Shown: in pieces, positions 5,983 to 6,869 of the stretch
How positions within the stretch are numbered: the first letter of the stretch is position 1
How the letters are laid out: each line of letters begins with the position of its first letter
NCBI GenBank assembly: GCA_035426385.1
Contig: DAOLZQ010000109.1
Coordinates: forward strand, 1 to 6,869
Source of the DNA: Parvibacillus sp035426385
GTDB taxonomy: Bacteria > Bacteroidota > Bacteroidia > Chitinophagales > Saprospiraceae
Length of the DNA stretch: 6,869 nt
Direction of reading: 5' to 3'
Made by a program: the position numbers and the translations under genes
Notes under the pieces: model-generated
Seen by the model: only the letters and a program-made list of their open reading frames with translations
Databases searched by the model: none
Told to the model about the DNA's origin: nothing

Positions 5983-6101
5983 AAATAAAATATTCTGTTG
6001 GATATTAATGTGTCAACGTGTATAATTGTGTAAATTTAATAAGTGCAGCGGGAATTTTCGCTTGCCCTGGATTTAAATGAGATTAATACTATAAATGTTG
6101 T
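5983..6101. other. Divergent promoter region between the acidic protein gene and tdk
   Basis: These 119 bp must hold start signals for both divergent units, but no full TTG-N19-21-TAnnTTTG pair was found on either strand. A TTGACA on the minus strand (6011-6016) is discussed among the rejected items. Confidence 0.4.
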
Positions 6102-6710
6102 ATGTTTCTTGAACCTCATTTTAAAGGACAGCGAAGTGGCTGGATAGAAGTTATTTGTGGCTCGATGTTTTCGGGTAAAACTGAAGAATTGCTTCGCCGC
6201 CTAAGGCGTGCACAGTATGCATACCAAAAAATTCTAGTCATAAAGCCGGCTAAAGATACCCGGTATGACACACTAAACTTGGTGAGTCACGATAGCAATC
6301 ACATGCCATCACTTACTGTAGAAAAAGCAAGAGACATACTGGTATTAAGTGAAGGTCATAGTGTGATAGGTATTGATGAAGCGCAGTTTTTCGACAATGA
6401 ATTAATTTCAATAGTTCAAGAATTGGCTTTTAAAGGGGTCAGGGTGATCATTGCGGGATTAGACATGGATTACCTTGGCAAGCCATTCGGCCCTATGCCC
6501 GGCCTGTTAGCAGTAGCTGAATACATCACAAAAGTGCATGCCATATGTGTGCATTGTGGCAATCTCGCTACCCATTCTTACAGACTAAGTACTGAAAGTG
6601 ACCTGATCCTACTGGGGGCAAAAGATATATATGAACCGCGCTGCAGAGTGTGCTATCACGAAGGTGCGATGTTCGATTTTCATAGTCAGGAAACTAGTAT
6701 AGAAGGATAA
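6102..6710 (+). CDS. tdk: Thymidine kinase
   Basis: This is a complete 202-residue type II (TK1-like) thymidine kinase, which phosphorylates thymidine to dTMP with ATP in nucleotide salvage in the cytosol. The P-loop is GSMFSGKT (20-27), Lys26 and Thr27 contacting ATP-Mg. DEAQFF (92-97) holds the catalytic base Glu93. The lasso region that closes over thymidine contains GLDMDYLGKPFG (119-130) and PGLLAVAEYITK (133-144). The structural zinc site is intact: Cys149 and Cys152 (CVHC), Cys181 and Cys184 (CRVC). Length is normal for the family. The ATG at 6102 gives MFLEPHFKGQRSGWIEVI, the usual start of Bacteroidota enzymes. It is transcribed alone, away from the acidic protein gene, and is followed 5 bp later by a strong hairpin. 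Confidence 0.97.
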   Translation: MFLEPHFKGQRSGWIEVICGSMFSGKTEELLRRLRRAQYAYQKILVIKPAKDTRYDTLNLVSHDSNHMPSLTVEKARDILVLSEGHSVIGIDEAQFFDNELISIVQELAFKGVRVIIAGLDMDYLGKPFGPMPGLLAVAEYITKVHAICVHCGNLATHSYRLSTESDLILLGAKDIYEPRCRVCYHEGAMFDFHSQETSIEG

Positions 6711-6715
6711 AACAC

Positions 6716-6743
6716 CTCCTCTGTAATCTGAGTTACAGAGGAG
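6716..6743. terminator. Hairpin terminator between convergent genes
   Basis: A perfect 11-bp stem, CTCCTCTGTAA (6716-6726) pairing with TTACAGAGGAG (6733-6743), closes a 6-nt loop (TCTGAG). It sits 5 bp after the tdk stop and 11 bp past the stop of the convergent secreted-protein gene, so it probably serves both. On the minus strand it is followed by GTGTTTT, a short T run; on the plus strand there is no T run, so termination of tdk would be less classical. Confidence 0.75.
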
Positions 6744-6754
6744 ATCAATTCAAT

Positions 6755-6869
6755 TTACCTTACGACAGTGACATCGCCCTTGATCAGCTCGATAAACCCG
6801 TCTGCATATTCCAACTCAGCCCAATATACAAATACGGCAGGATCATTACTTTTTGATTTAAACTTACCA
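6755..6869 (-). CDS. C-terminal end of a T9SS cargo protein (type B sorting domain), cut by window edge
   Basis: The frame is open from the window edge (6869) to a TAA at 6755-6757, giving the last 37 residues of a protein. The sequence PAVFVYWAELEYADGF, followed by IELIKGDVTVVR at the very end, is the hallmark of the gliding-motility-associated C-terminal domain (TIGR04131 type). In this domain a Gly/Pro..Y.Y..E....DG....GDV(T)L.R ending acts as the type B signal for export through the type IX secretion system and attachment to the cell surface. The rest of the protein, and hence its function, lies outside. It is convergent with tdk, with the hairpin at 6716-6743 between them. Confidence 0.85.
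   Translation of the reverse strand, partial: GKFKSKSNDPAVFVYWAELEYADGFIELIKGDVTVVR

Noticed and set aside
5990..6016. TTGACA followed 18 bp later by TATTTT on the minus strand before the acidic protein gene
   Set aside because: It resembles an E. coli promoter, but Bacteroidota sigma factors use a different consensus, and the start of transcription would fall on the ATG itself.

Overview
The window looks like chromosomal DNA of a Bacteroidota bacterium, probably of the Saprospirales/Saprospiraceae type. The signs are a type IX secretion (T9SS) type B sorting tail at the right edge, a large Cys-rich PKD-type secreted protein at the left edge, the Bacteroidetes-specific GlmU-like protein, a zinc-free type B ribosomal protein L31, a TTG-N20-TACTTTTG promoter of the Bacteroidetes sigma type, moderate AT-richness, and few Shine-Dalgarno sequences. 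The genus is an inference; nothing here proves it.

Layout. Positions 1-928 (minus) hold the first 309 residues of a large exported protein cut by the window edge: a signal peptide, a Cys-rich beta-type domain and Ig/PKD-like repeats. A 312-bp gap follows. A small membrane protein of unknown function (1241-1657, plus) ends tail to tail, overlapping by 6 bp, with a two-gene minus-strand unit made of a GlmU-like sugar-nucleotide enzyme (2311-3504) and a spermidine-synthase-like methyltransferase (1652-2311). Next comes rpmE2 (L31 type B, 3693-3950, minus), with a clear promoter and a clear terminator. A minus-strand pair follows: a long acidic, mostly disordered protein (4900-5982) and, 4 bp downstream, a rhomboid protease (4107-4895). 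Divergent from that pair is thymidine kinase (6102-6710, plus). A strong hairpin separates tdk from the C-terminal 37 residues of a second T9SS cargo protein (6755-6869, minus), cut by the right edge.

How the genes fit together. The interior genes are mostly housekeeping: cell-wall precursor synthesis, ribosome, nucleotide salvage and membrane proteolysis. The cut genes at both edges are surface or secreted proteins. No mobile element, CRISPR array, rRNA or tRNA was seen, and nothing points to a dedicated defence or other exotic system. The points most worth following are the acidic protein/rhomboid pair, the coupling of the GlmU-like and methyltransferase genes, and the control region of rpmE2, where a promoter, an inverted repeat and a possible 40-codon ORF share the same 120 bp.
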